Notes: a model not told the origin generated them from the sequence alone. Counted from the first letter of the stretch, positions 19,101 through 27,712 are shown. The stretch: DNA of 37,696 nucleotides from an uncultured Clostridia bacterium (GCA_934167755.1 CAKPLT010000017.1:1-37696); one strand, 5' to 3'. Numbers and translations are program-made.

Positions 19101-19792
19101 TCATTTGCTTCATCAAATGCTTTTTGAATATCTGGATCATCTAACAAGCACCAGTTTTCGCCATCATATCTATATAATTTTCCTTCTATATAATTTTCAA
19201 CTTTTCCTGTTACATACCATAAATCACCTATATGCACACCTTCTGGTATAGTTGATTGATAAAAAGTTATAATTACTCCATCGGCGATTGCATCTTCCAC
19301 AACACCAATTCTATCAATTGCACCATTTAAATTTCCTGCTACTTCATTAATGCTTCTTATTGTTCCATAACCCAACATGTTAATCCAATCATTAGGTTCA
19401 TATTCTTTTCTTCCAGCTATACTAATTAATATTTCGCCTTTAACTCCAGCTTTATGATCATTATCATTTTGTAATATCCACATATCGCCAGCATTATAAT
19501 TATCAGGCTGTCTTAGAAATATTTGATTCTTCTTTTTAGCTAATTCTGTAGCTCCACTTTCAGTTATCCAATCGCTGCTTTGATACATTCCTATTTTTCT
19601 TGTATTTATACACACATATATCTTGTTTCCATCTATCCACGTATCACCTTCATAATAAGGTGGTTGTGGCTGAGTTCCATAATGTTTAGTAACATTTTTG
19701 TACTTTTCACTTATAGTTTCTTCAGTTTCTTCTATAGTTTTATTCAAATAACCAAGACTAACAAGATCTTCGTCATATTTAGGTTCTGTCAT
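16187..19792 (-). CDS. Collagen-like tail fibre / receptor-binding protein
   Basis: 1201 aa. The first 300 residues hold four short beta modules built on G-D-x-W (GDTWIDGNKIYVC, GDMWILQ, GDLWYVTG, GDLWIDLANDNKLYRY). Collagen-like Gly-X-Y stretches follow (near 385, GEKGEKGEQGIPG; also GKQGEQGIPGKNG, GEKGETGASGKNG, GADGKNGSAGQAG). They separate repeated (T/S)SYxHIKYS domains ending in YxWS. The C-terminus has a coiled coil (TTEQIESKTENLKED) and an end domain closing in HIHWIGG. Gly-X-Y implies a trimeric fibre. The gene touches the tail-hub gene (2 bases between) and precedes DUF859, placing it in host recognition. Confidence 0.85.
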   Translation of the reverse strand: MTEPKYDEDLVSLGYLNKTIEETEETISEKYKNVTKHYGTQPQPPYYEGDTWIDGNKIYVCINTRKIGMYQSSDWITESGATELAKKKNQIFLRQPDNYNAGDMWILQNDNDHKAGVKGEILISIAGRKEYEPNDWINMLGYGTIRSINEVAGNLNGAIDRIGVVEDAIADGVIITFYQSTIPEGVHIGDLWYVTGKVENYIEGKLYRYDGENWCLLDDPDIQKAFDEANEARLVADGKIQSFYSKEAPTKDLGVGDLWIDLANDNKLYRYNGTNWVAVYDTRIDELEETTTETTERVTSIESDLGKIDLKVSENTKTITTVSSKLKEKVKGVDVMYALGTSETVAPISGWSTISPKWENGKYMWQKTLTIYEDDKIIQSDPICISGARGEKGEKGEQGIPGNIGTDGKTSYFHIKYSDMSNPTSASQISEIPSKYIGTYVDYIQEDSEDPSKYTWSQFFGNDGKQGEQGIPGKNGINGDTSYLHIKYSNDNGKTFTGNSGEDVGDYIGQCVDFTIDDPTSVSSYKWSKIKGNKGETGDTGIGVKNIVDQYYLSTSSTTQTGGSWKDTQDEWKDGYYIWTRSQITWTDNSISYTVPVLANGINGVLKNISTIKTNLADLSVENDKISAKVSETTTKVEDLESSIEYFSTDLDLYNLVIPVDTLKKPTESSNYYIGYYSYFKGKQITPKVEILSTISGFSMSIENSRIKISTNKDTSISNEINEVEINFSYSNYSIKKKITLVLAPKGEKGETGASGKNGNDGVSYWRSSATIDLSSDTYDVNKWYPVTGTPLPASSYNRILLYVALNSGVKPIWSTHTRGFSVNLDVSAIGSGWGTTSGESIIYADTFSFCSVSPASFKQMGYSSTPVLYLRGGGKYYVKTDYVCTWTPRPTGYAWTSGNYSQTVEPLDSRPVPDGTNIKGKSSYFYVRYSENSTGNPMTTAPTANTKYMGVASTSSSTAPTSYAAYTWSNIKGADGKNGSAGQAGVDGRTSYLHIKYSEDGTTFTPAEDEYELGEKPSAYVGQYVDFNKADSTNFEDYQWYKFTEDIDHELNNMKNSIDETKTKLENDYLTTEQIESKTENLKEDINVIKKQQASMELTSTGLQIQIDTINNEGIKNLKNTLVEIDEEGIKVSKGSEFNSLLDDTGVYLKSYEKEIASYTKDGARMYNLTVQNEAQIGNLKILSVEVNGKKRTHIHWIGG

Positions 19793-19794
19793 AT

Positions 19795-21630
19795 CTAATC
19801 TCCTTTATAATAACTTCCCATAGTATAAATGACACATATATTACTAAAATTCATTGCAGTATTTTCATTGTTTTCAATATATAAAGAAAAGAAAGAAAGC
19901 TTTTTTGCTTTCTTTCTTATCATTATTGTTTTTGGAAAAGTATTATTTACATATACTTTTGATAATACTTGTTTTAATCCCTTTTTTAATTTATATCCAA
20001 CTACTAATTTAGCATTAACAGCATTACTTGTTATTGAAACTCTTTTTATATTCTTCTTATTTGCTGGTTTATTTAAATCTAATATAATAGAATTCCATTC
20101 TGCTTCAACATTTGATAAATCATCTTTAAATCTATTAACATCTGCATTATCTCTAAAAGTACAAATATTTCCATATTTATCACCAAAATAAAGAACATTA
20201 TTTCTAACGAACCAAACTCTAACAGGTATATTACTCCAAAATAGCCATTCATACTGGTAATTACTATACATTGAATTAGAATTAGAACTTTTAAATCTAC
20301 TATCTGCAACATATACATTATCATTTATTGCTAAATAATATTTTCCATCATTTGCAATTCCAACAGCATTTTGTAAATTAGGTTCTTTTTTTAATCTACC
20401 ATCTATATAGTAACTTCTATGATAAACATATCTTTCGTCAGTAAGAGTTCCAGTATTTAAAGCAAAAATCCCATTTGAAGTTAGTATTAATGGTTCATTT
20501 ATTAATGTAGCATGAGCATTTTTAGCAATGTTGCCTTCTCCTTTAGTGCTACCTATTAAATTAAATACCTCATTTCCACTATATGTTGCATATCCAATAT
20601 AAAATATTGTACTATCTGAATCAGAAACATCTTTTAAAACTGCCATTTTTCCATCATTTGTCTTAACCATTCCAGTTATAGGTACTGTTTCTAAACCTGC
20701 TTTTATTATATTATTAACAGGTATATAGGTAATATCTTCAATATCTGAATATGAAATTATATTAGGGTAATCCTTATTTCCTGCCATAAATATTCTGTCA
20801 TTTGCTCCTGCATATCCATAAACACAACATAAATCACATTTATTTATTTGTGCTTTATTTTCCACAATTTCTTTCTTATAAGTTATACTGACATTATCTC
20901 TTCCATCAACAGGTGAATTTCCTATAGGAGAATGAAAAATTACTTTTCCTTTTTTTAGATCTATATCATAATCTATTCCAGATATTTTTCTTTCCCATGC
21001 AGCTTCATTATTCAATACTTCCACAGAAATTATCTCATCAATATTATTATTATCTAATTGGTATTCTGTATCTATTTCTGTACTAGTAAATAAATTTACA
21101 ACCTTATCTTGTACTAAATTTACTTCTTCATAAGCTTGACTAGTTAGTCCATCAGGACTTCTTGCAATCTGAGTTGTTGGTATGTATCCAGATTCATCTA
21201 AGTAGCTTACTTTATCATCTGTTTTTAATAAATCATATAATATAGCTCTCTTGCCATCTAAAATAATTAATTTAGATTTTATTATAATACCTTGAGAAAT
21301 CATATCTGCTAATCCAACGAATATCTCTGTATATTTACTAAAATCTATTGCCATCTCATATAATTTATTTCCACAATGAACAATAAAATATTCGCCATCT
21401 ATCGTATCTACATTCCATATTCCGTTAATATTTGTTTTTTGACCTAAATAAGCGAGTATTTTATAACCATTTCTTTTTTCTATTTCTCCATTATTATTTA
21501 TAAAATTTACTCCTAGTGGTGTTCTCCTTCTATCAATATCGCTTATAGAAGAAGAAAAATCCACACCTAAAAAATTTGATAAATTTGTTTCGTATGTGCT
21601 TGGAGAACTTGGAACACTAAAATTAGCCAT
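19795..21630 (-). CDS. Tail hub / head-closure protein (P22 gp10-like)
   Basis: 611 aa, mostly beta. The N-terminus (NFLGVDFSSSISDIDRRRTP, GVNFINNNGEIEKRNGYKIL) is the pattern of podovirus stabilisation or hub proteins that carry the fibres, with repeated propeller-like blades after it (NDRIFMAGN, NGIFALNTG, NKLYEM). Order (connector, this gene, fibre) matches P22-like gene order. It should plug the connector and anchor the tail fibre. The family name is inferred from sequence pattern and position. Confidence 0.75.
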   Translation of the reverse strand: MANFSVPSSPSTYETNLSNFLGVDFSSSISDIDRRRTPLGVNFINNNGEIEKRNGYKILAYLGQKTNINGIWNVDTIDGEYFIVHCGNKLYEMAIDFSKYTEIFVGLADMISQGIIIKSKLIILDGKRAILYDLLKTDDKVSYLDESGYIPTTQIARSPDGLTSQAYEEVNLVQDKVVNLFTSTEIDTEYQLDNNNIDEIISVEVLNNEAAWERKISGIDYDIDLKKGKVIFHSPIGNSPVDGRDNVSITYKKEIVENKAQINKCDLCCVYGYAGANDRIFMAGNKDYPNIISYSDIEDITYIPVNNIIKAGLETVPITGMVKTNDGKMAVLKDVSDSDSTIFYIGYATYSGNEVFNLIGSTKGEGNIAKNAHATLINEPLILTSNGIFALNTGTLTDERYVYHRSYYIDGRLKKEPNLQNAVGIANDGKYYLAINDNVYVADSRFKSSNSNSMYSNYQYEWLFWSNIPVRVWFVRNNVLYFGDKYGNICTFRDNADVNRFKDDLSNVEAEWNSIILDLNKPANKKNIKRVSITSNAVNAKLVVGYKLKKGLKQVLSKVYVNNTFPKTIMIRKKAKKLSFFSLYIENNENTAMNFSNICVIYTMGSYYKGD

Positions 21631-21633
21631 AAA

Positions 21634-22065
21634 TTAGAACACCTCTTTAACTTCTGTTGGATTTTCTATGTTTATATATAAATCTTGTAATCCTACTTCA
21701 AATTCATTTCTATATGATGTAGCTTGAGAAATATCATCATCTTTATATAATTGACTGGCTATATATAAAGGAATCAGCACACATGCATCATCAGGTAGTT
21801 CAATAATAGTATCATTTGAAGTATCTTTATCAATTTTAAGAAGCTTTACCTTTTCATATTTTTTCTTATTCTCATTATACTCATATAAGTTTATAGCATA
21901 AGGCCTTATTCTCTGTATCGCTTCATTAGCAACTGCTGGCATTGAATCAAGATATATTTGGCAATCTTCATCTTTCTTTAATTTATCTAAATCATCAACA
22001 CTAATAGGTTCATCTTTAGCAAACATTTTTTGCAATGCAATTATTTGTATTTCTCCCCATGTCAT
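21634..22065 (-). CDS. Head-tail connector / adaptor protein
   Basis: 143 aa, helical, with a hallmark IPLYIASQLYKDDDISQATSYRNEF segment near the end (written here only by its start IPLYIASQLYKDDD), as in phage adaptor proteins of the gp4/gp6 type. It lies between the capsid and tail-hub genes. A GTG at 22080 opens the frame, but that GTG is part of the GTGGAGG ribosome site; ATG 22065 (MTWGEIQ) is 8 bases beyond GGAGG and is the better start. An RNA hairpin overlaps the upstream side of this ribosome site. Confidence 0.75.
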   Translation of the reverse strand: MTWGEIQIIALQKMFAKDEPISVDDLDKLKKDEDCQIYLDSMPAVANEAIQRIRPYAINLYEYNENKKKYEKVKLLKIDKDTSNDTIIELPDDACVLIPLYIASQLYKDDDISQATSYRNEFEVGLQDLYINIENPTEVKEVF

Positions 22066-22070
22066 TATTA

Positions 22071-22115
22071 TTTCCTCCACTTCTGCTAGATTCGAACTAG
22101 CTGCTTTCCTCTTAA
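22071..22115 (-). promoter_or_regulatory. tRNA-like minihelix next to the connector ribosome site
   Basis: On the minus strand, GCTAG-TTCGAAT-CTAGC is a perfect 5-bp stem with a 7-base loop identical in form to a tRNA T-arm. CACTT and AAGTG on either side can pair around it, with the second arm running into GTGGAGG. No D-arm or anticodon arm fits in the gap, so it is not a tRNA. It may limit ribosome access or be an RNA-processing site; chance is not excluded. Confidence 0.35.
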
Positions 22116-22137
22116 AGTGATATATAGAGCTAGAATT

Positions 22138-22362
22138 TTATACTAGCCCTGCATTTTTTAATTGTTCATACACAGGTATGGAAACTTCAGTTTCTTCTCC
22201 TCTAACTACTTTTGCATATTTCTCATTTATTCCTACAATAATATCTTTATCTTTAGGATTTAATGGATCTATAGGAATATTAACCTTTATTGTTTTTTCT
22301 TTTTCTATTTCTATTTTCTTTTTTTCTTCTTTAATATTTTGTTCTACTTTTTTTGTTGCCAT
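22138..22362 (-). CDS. Small capsid-module protein
   Basis: 74 aa. The first 28 residues are a very charged Lys/Glu stretch. The rest has the pattern KVNIPIDPLNPKDKDIIVGI and ends SIPVYEQLKNAGLV, seen in small proteins that follow N4-gp56-type capsid genes. Possible roles are head decoration or capsid completion. It lies after the strong terminator that follows the capsid gene and has its own good ribosome site (AGGAGTGA). Confidence 0.7.
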   Translation of the reverse strand: MATKKVEQNIKEEKKKIEIEKEKTIKVNIPIDPLNPKDKDIIVGINEKYAKVVRGEETEVSIPVYEQLKNAGLV

Positions 22363-22388
22363 ATAAAATCACTCCTTTATAAAAAATT

Positions 22389-22407
22389 AGAGGGCTGTTT
22401 GCCCTCT
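22389..22407 (-). terminator. Terminator after the major capsid gene
   Basis: A perfect 7-bp GC-rich stem (AGAGGGC / GCCCTCT) with a 5-base loop, followed on the minus strand by AATTTTTT. It starts 4 bases after the capsid stop and is the strongest of three terminators inside the head operon. Confidence 0.85.
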
Positions 22408-22410
22408 ATA

Positions 22411-23358
22411 TTATGAATTTGAACAAGTTTCAACTCTTACTAATGCTAAAGGTTGAGTAATAACTGATACGAAACAATTTTTCCAACCAGCACTAGCTCT
22501 TTGATTTAATGGATCATTTGTTCCAGCTGAACCATTTGGTTTTACTATAATTTCAGGTTTACCAGCACCATTTTCCAAATCTACGCAACCATAAGAATCT
22601 TTACCATAAGCATATGATAAATGAACATCTTTTTCTGATTCTTTAACAGTTGTTATATTTGTACTTTCAAAGAATTTCATTCCATGCATTTTTCCCAATT
22701 CACCTTTTTCCATTTGTTCAGGTTTACTATATTTTGATACATCAACCCACATAGGATCTTCCATTAAATCATATGCTATATCTGGATCAATTTGCATATG
22801 ATAAAAACCATCAGAAAATCTCTTAGCATTTGCATTTTTTAATTTTCTGACAATTTTCTTGATATCAGCACCAGTTAATTTGTTTTCAGCAGTAGCTAAT
22901 GCTGCTCTAGTTGTTACACCACCAGCAAAATATACGTTTGTACCTTTAGATATACCTTCTTGAATTTTAGTATCAATTAATTCACCAGCCTCTTCACCAA
23001 GTAATTCTGATGTTTCTGTTAAAACAGGATCTATACCTGTTAATTGAATTAAATCAGATATTGTTACGAAATCTCCGTATTGAGAAACTACAGCTTCTAT
23101 TTTAGAAACATCTAAGTTGTTTCCATCTGGAGTTACTCCTTCAGTTAAACTAGCACTTGGTGCTGTTAATGAATTAAATTTTCTGAAATTGATTGTTCTT
23201 CCAGAATTTTTAGGTAATTTTTTCTTCATTGCATCCTTATAAAAATTTAATTGAGGTAGTAATCTTGTTATTAAAGTTTTTTCATAGAATACCTTATCCT
23301 CATTTGCTAATTGATTATGTCCTGAGACATTTGTTATTGTTTGTGTTTTTGTAGCCAT
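22411..23358 (-). CDS. Major capsid protein (N4-gp56 family)
   Basis: 315 aa. The central region has the family signature: KKLPKNSGRTINFRKFNSLT, LTEGVTPDGN, VVSQYGDFVTISD, then LGEEAGELIDTKIQEGI, and HMQIDPDIAYDLMEDP. This is the HK97-fold coat protein of the N4-gp56 family common in short-tailed phages. A good ribosome site (AAGGAGTGA) precedes ATG 23358. It is flanked by hairpin terminators on both sides, which suggests its RNA dose is set apart from its neighbours. Confidence 0.9.
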   Translation of the reverse strand: MATKTQTITNVSGHNQLANEDKVFYEKTLITRLLPQLNFYKDAMKKKLPKNSGRTINFRKFNSLTAPSASLTEGVTPDGNNLDVSKIEAVVSQYGDFVTISDLIQLTGIDPVLTETSELLGEEAGELIDTKIQEGISKGTNVYFAGGVTTRAALATAENKLTGADIKKIVRKLKNANAKRFSDGFYHMQIDPDIAYDLMEDPMWVDVSKYSKPEQMEKGELGKMHGMKFFESTNITTVKESEKDVHLSYAYGKDSYGCVDLENGAGKPEIIVKPNGSAGTNDPLNQRASAGWKNCFVSVITQPLALVRVETCSNS

Positions 23359-23395
23359 TTATATCACTCCTTTTTATTTTTATTTGGCATTAAAA

Positions 23396-23420
23396 ATAGC
23401 TACTTCTTTGAAGTAACTAT
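23396..23420 (-). terminator. Attenuator between scaffold and capsid genes
   Basis: On the minus strand, ATAGTTACTTC pairs with GAAGTAGCTAT (one mismatch in 11), loop AAA, followed by TTTTT. It overlaps the scaffold stop codon. No promoter is evident between it and the capsid gene, so readthrough must be partial or controlled. Confidence 0.75.
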
Positions 23421-24235
23421 CTTAATTCACCATCTTTGGCTTTTCTTATATATTTTTCGAACTGATCATTACTCATATTGTTCCAATCAAGTTCTTTTGC
23501 ATCTCCATCATGAATTCCACCTGGAGTATTTATGTTATTTGCTACAATTTGCTTTGCTGTTTCAACAGACTTTTTGCTATATTTACCAATTAACTTCTGA
23601 TAGCTTTCATAAATCTCTGCAAGAGGTCTATTACCTAGCTTTCCATCGGCAAATAGTTCAAAATCTTTGTCTTTAGTAAGCTCTTGTAGCTTTTCTGCTG
23701 AATACTTATTTACAAAATCATTTGTATCATTTTCATACCATTGTCTTTTTTGGGACTCTTCTTCCTTTTTTAGACTTTCTTCAGCTTCTTTTCTGGCTTT
23801 TTCCTTTTGTTGTTCTCTATAACCACTAATTGGATCTTCGCCCTTCGAATCTAATTCGAACATATCTAAATATTCTTGAACATCATAATCATCTTTTATT
23901 GTTGTTCCCGTATATGGATTTTGTTTTCCAATATACGTTTGTATTTTTCCTTGTGCTAAACCTCTTTCGTAAGCCTCTTTAGTAGCCTTTTCTATATCTT
24001 TTTTAGCTTTCTCTTCAGCTTGCTTTCTAGCCAATCTAGCATACTTATTATCCTCTTTAGACTGTACTCCATCAGATTCTTCTACATCATCTGATTCATC
24101 TTCAACAACTTCAACTTCTTCAGTTTCTTCGTTTTCTGATTCAACAGATTCTGTATTTTCTACAGTACTTTCAACTGTTTCTTCTTGACCAGCGACCTCA
24201 AGATTGTTTCCGCTTTCAATTACATCATCATCCAT
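23417..24235 (-). CDS. Scaffold protein
   Basis: 272 aa. Residues 1-60 are extremely acidic (ESENEETEEVEVVEDESDD), followed by a long Lys/Glu-rich coiled coil (about 62-170, ARKQAEEKAKKDIEKATKE and KARKEAEESLKKEEE) and a short basic C-terminus with helices (NNMSNDQFEKYIRKAKDGEL). Composition, size and place between portal and capsid genes are typical of scaffolding proteins that direct procapsid assembly. The basic C-terminal helix would be the coat-binding part. Confidence 0.85.
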   Translation of the reverse strand: MDDDVIESGNNLEVAGQEETVESTVENTESVESENEETEEVEVVEDESDDVEESDGVQSKEDNKYARLARKQAEEKAKKDIEKATKEAYERGLAQGKIQTYIGKQNPYTGTTIKDDYDVQEYLDMFELDSKGEDPISGYREQQKEKARKEAEESLKKEEESQKRQWYENDTNDFVNKYSAEKLQELTKDKDFELFADGKLGNRPLAEIYESYQKLIGKYSKKSVETAKQIVANNINTPGGIHDGDAKELDWNNMSNDQFEKYIRKAKDGELR

Positions 24236-24296
24236 GATATACTTCCTTTCTATTTTTGAGATTTTTACGCTATTCTCATGCGAATTTATATAAAAA

Positions 24297-24321
24297 AATA
24301 ACTTTAATAAATAAAGTTATT
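24297..24321 (-). terminator. Attenuator between portal and scaffold genes
   Basis: A perfect 9-bp stem (AATAACTTT / AAAGTTATT) with a 7-base loop, followed on the minus strand by seven T. It starts 2 bases past the portal stop. The stem is AT-rich, so termination is likely partial. Confidence 0.65.
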
Positions 24322-24323
24322 AC

Positions 24324-26108
24324 TTATACATTAACATTAGATTGTTGTTGACTAATATTTTGACCTTCTTGCATTGGCATAGGTGTATCTGCCTGTTGTA
24401 TTATCTGCATAACTGCTTGTAATATTTGAGGATTTTCAGCTATTTTCTCACTTATAGCTGGTGGCAATAATTTTTTCTGTCTTATTTTCTTTAATTGCTC
24501 TTTAAAAGGCATTGCAGTTTCTGGATATAATTCTATATAATCATCAAATGTTATATCTTGTCTTTGCAATGCTTGTTCTAATAAATTAATAGATAAACTT
24601 TCGCTATACGCACTTCCTGCACCAACATCAACAGTAGTTTCAAAATCCACATTTTGATATTTTTTTCCGTTAAAAGTTGTTTGTTCTTCTCCATTCTCAC
24701 CATCTAAAACATAATCAACTTCAAATCTATAATATGCTTTAAAAAATTGTTCCCATACTCTTGCAATTTTTTCATGTGTTCTCCAAAATCTTTTTTGCAT
24801 ATCTTCTATTGGAACTTTAGCTTGTGTTTGTAAAGCCACAATAGCACTTCCACTCATATTAGCTCCTAATACTTCTCCATTAGCAACTTCAGTTGCACCA
24901 GTAACAGTTCTGGTAATCTCTATTAATTTGTCTGCAACATTAAGAGGCGTAGTACTAAAGGCTGGTGGATTTAGATACTTAATTCCATCAAAACCAGGAG
25001 AATAATCTGTTAAAATTTCACCTGGAGTATTAGTAATTTGTTTTCCCTGTAAAGCTCTAGGCCTCAACACAACTTTAGGAAATCCCAAATTTTGTCCTGC
25101 CATTTGCATCATTGCATAATCAAAATTTATAGCTTTCTGAACAGGAATCAATTGTTCCACTTCGCCTATTCCATATATACTTTTTTCTCTTTCATCATAA
25201 CAATCAACAATAATTGGATAAAGAGTCATTTTGTATTCTTCTGTTGTAGGTGCATCTTCATCAATCTCCTCATTATCTTCATTTGTCTTTCCAAACTCAT
25301 CTATTTCAATATCAATATCATTTGCATTTGGAGTAAGAGCTGTTTCTTTTTGCACAATCATATTTTGTGTACTTTTAGTATAATAAACTTCACCATTTTT
25401 TCTAAAATATCTAGTCAAAACTGTTGCATATTCTTCACCATCTTGCTCTTCATTATCATAATTTTTTTCTTTATCATTATCAGCAGTTATTAGCTCTAAT
25501 TCTGTTCGTGTTATTCCATTTTTTAATGCTAATGCTTTCAGTGTATCTACATTTTCTCTACTTTGTATTATGATCCATTTTTGTTTTTGTTCATCCTTTT
25601 GTTTAGGATTTGCAAATACTACACTTAACATATCTATAATCTGGCCATTTAATCCACCAGTAAATTTAGCCATTCCAGTTTTCTTTTCTCTGTCCCAGAA
25701 ATAATGATAAATATATGTACCTTTTTTCAAACCATCTAAAATAGCTTGATTATCTAAATCTTCTTGTTTTATTTCTTTACTAATATGTTTAGCAAAACTG
25801 GTAAAAGCAGATGCACCTTCTATTGCATTATCACTTTCTGATTTTTCATATGTCAGCGGTTTATAAATCATTGAAATTTTACTTGATAAAATGTTAGATT
25901 TTTTTCCATTAACGATATACTTAATTAGATTTATTACTGGCCTAGGCATGGTTTTAGTTCTTTCTGTTGCTTGCGGCCACTGTCTGCCCTCATAAAAATC
26001 AACGGATTGTTCACACATGTTTTTAAATCCTAATTTTTTTTGGTATTCTAATCCTTGTTGCCAATCATTCCATATTTTTTTTGCTAATTCTTCTCTACTA
26101 GTGGCCAT
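24324..26108 (-). CDS. Portal protein (P22-like)
   Basis: 594 aa. The N-terminus (YEGRQWPQATERTKTMPRPV, followed by INLIKYIVNG) and the central PKVVLRPRALQGKQITNTPG region match portals of P22-like short-tailed phages. A helix-rich crown follows (ALQTQAKVPIEDMQKRFWRT). The Gln-rich C-terminus (QQADTPMPMQEGQ) is typical of the family's tail. It forms the dodecameric ring for DNA packaging and exit. It lies between the large terminase and scaffold genes, separated from the terminase by one small membrane protein. Confidence 0.88.
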   Translation of the reverse strand: MATSREELAKKIWNDWQQGLEYQKKLGFKNMCEQSVDFYEGRQWPQATERTKTMPRPVINLIKYIVNGKKSNILSSKISMIYKPLTYEKSESDNAIEGASAFTSFAKHISKEIKQEDLDNQAILDGLKKGTYIYHYFWDREKKTGMAKFTGGLNGQIIDMLSVVFANPKQKDEQKQKWIIIQSRENVDTLKALALKNGITRTELELITADNDKEKNYDNEEQDGEEYATVLTRYFRKNGEVYYTKSTQNMIVQKETALTPNANDIDIEIDEFGKTNEDNEEIDEDAPTTEEYKMTLYPIIVDCYDEREKSIYGIGEVEQLIPVQKAINFDYAMMQMAGQNLGFPKVVLRPRALQGKQITNTPGEILTDYSPGFDGIKYLNPPAFSTTPLNVADKLIEITRTVTGATEVANGEVLGANMSGSAIVALQTQAKVPIEDMQKRFWRTHEKIARVWEQFFKAYYRFEVDYVLDGENGEEQTTFNGKKYQNVDFETTVDVGAGSAYSESLSINLLEQALQRQDITFDDYIELYPETAMPFKEQLKKIRQKKLLPPAISEKIAENPQILQAVMQIIQQADTPMPMQEGQNISQQQSNVNV

Positions 26109-26110
26109 AA

Positions 26111-26353
26111 TTATTCTCCTTTCTTAATTTCTCCTGTAAAATATTCATGAATAATATCTTCTTGATTTACTTGCTCTTTATTATTTGTTTCTGCCCCATT
26201 TAGCCATTCATCAAAGATTTTATTTCTTTCTTCCTCATAGTCCATTGTTTTCTTATCTGATTTTTTATCATCTAATCTTTCAAAAAATTTAGGAATTACA
26301 AATGGTAAAATTCCCAATACATACCCAATAACTATTGCAATTATTAAAATCAT
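26111..26353 (-). CDS. Small single-helix membrane protein in the head operon
   Basis: 80 aa. Residues 1-23 form one hydrophobic helix (ILIIAIVIGYVLGILPFVIP), followed by a charged soluble tail ending in KKGE. GGAGGAGA precedes ATG 26353. It lies between terminase and portal genes, an odd place for a membrane protein. It could be a minor virion protein, a lysis helper (holin-like) or an inhibitor; the sequence does not decide. Confidence 0.7.
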   Translation of the reverse strand: MILIIAIVIGYVLGILPFVIPKFFERLDDKKSDKKTMDYEEERNKIFDEWLNGAETNNKEQVNQEDIIHEYFTGEIKKGE

Positions 26354-26365
26354 ACATTCTCCTCC

Positions 26366-27712
26366 TTACCACCATATATCTTCATCAATTTCTGGTGTTT
26401 GTAATTCATATGGTATTTTATTTTGTACTGGCACTAAAATAGGCTCTTGTGTCCAATAAACACAAAAGCCTCTGATAGCATCAACTGAATGAGTCAGTTC
26501 ATGCGGCTCATTAGATATATCACCTATCCTTTTAGGATCATGTTGTATTTGAGGTAAACATCTAATTAAATTTTTACATGTACTAAATATTTTTAATCTA
26601 CTTGTAGGTAATCCTTGTTCATCATTTTGAACCTTCAACCATTCTTTCATTTGAAGCCAACCTTGAATTCTATCATTATTTGTTTTATATAAATCAATTC
26701 CACCTTCTGCAAATATATCTGCTGTACTTTTTCCTGTTTCTTTATGTCTATTCCATAAATCTAGTGGAGCTAAATACATATATATCGATTCATTTGTCAT
26801 ATCTTTAATTTTATCTCTTGCATCTGAAACCAATAAATTACTTTCATATACTTCTCTAAATACATATCCGACATTATTGTAATCAACTGCAATCCAATAT
26901 CCTGCTAGCTTATCTAATCCATAATCCATTGTGAAATATACATACCAATCTGATGGTATTTCAAACGGTTCAATAACATGAACAGATCTATTGAATTCTG
27001 AAAAGAATTGCCCCTCAAATATATCCCAATCACCATAAAGCATAGCTTTTTTTCTATCCTCTGGTAAACTCTCAAGAGCTTTCACATAATCAGGATCATT
27101 TTTCATAATATATTCATTTTCATAAACTAATGCAGGTATAAAACTGTATTCATCTCCATTTTCATTTTCTTCATAATCTCTGTCTATAAATAGTCTCTTC
27201 ACCCATATATGTCCAACACCTCCTGGGTTACAAGTCAAATACATTCTTGGTTTCAACTCTTTTTTACATTGTCCTGATAATCTGTTACTTTCCTTTAAAC
27301 AGTTAAACTGAAATTCAGTAAAATGTGTGGCTTCTTCCATAAATATAGCTTCATATGCTTGACCTTGATATTGCAAAACATCAGCTTCAGTATCACAATA
27401 TCCCAATTTAATTCTGCTACCATTTGGAAAAGAAAATACCTTTTCTTGAGTATTCCAAACTGCTATTTTATTTTTTTCTTTACTTTTTAATTCTTTCTGT
27501 AGTGGCAATACATGATTTTCTAATAGTTCTCCGTATGTCCTTCTTAATAGTAATATCTGTATTCCAGGATAATAGAGGGCAAGCAGTATCGCCTTTATTC
27601 TTGCAACAAACGACTTACCTCCCCCTCTAGCTCCTCCATAGCATGTATACTTTGTTCTACTCTTGCAAAATTCTTTTTGCTTAGGATATAGTCTTGGTAC
27701 GATATATTCCAT
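26366..27712 (-). CDS. terL: Terminase large subunit
   Basis: 448 aa. The N-terminal ATPase carries Walker A GGARGGGKS at 26-34, Walker B AIFMEEA at about 122-128 and the coupling motif TCNPGG at 160-165. The C-terminal RNase H-like nuclease starts near D263 (FTMDYG). It cuts and pumps DNA into the procapsid through the portal. Its start overlaps the small-subunit stop by one base (TAATG), so the two are translated together in a fixed ratio. Confidence 0.95.
   Translation of the reverse strand: MEYIVPRLYPKQKEFCKSRTKYTCYGGARGGGKSFVARIKAILLALYYPGIQILLLRRTYGELLENHVLPLQKELKSKEKNKIAVWNTQEKVFSFPNGSRIKLGYCDTEADVLQYQGQAYEAIFMEEATHFTEFQFNCLKESNRLSGQCKKELKPRMYLTCNPGGVGHIWVKRLFIDRDYEENENGDEYSFIPALVYENEYIMKNDPDYVKALESLPEDRKKAMLYGDWDIFEGQFFSEFNRSVHVIEPFEIPSDWYVYFTMDYGLDKLAGYWIAVDYNNVGYVFREVYESNLLVSDARDKIKDMTNESIYMYLAPLDLWNRHKETGKSTADIFAEGGIDLYKTNNDRIQGWLQMKEWLKVQNDEQGLPTSRLKIFSTCKNLIRCLPQIQHDPKRIGDISNEPHELTHSVDAIRGFCVYWTQEPILVPVQNKIPYELQTPEIDEDIWW

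Noticed and set aside
22066..22137. A full tRNA gene
   Set aside because: Only the T-arm and a partial outer helix fit; no D-arm, anticodon arm or 7-bp acceptor can be placed in the 72 bases.
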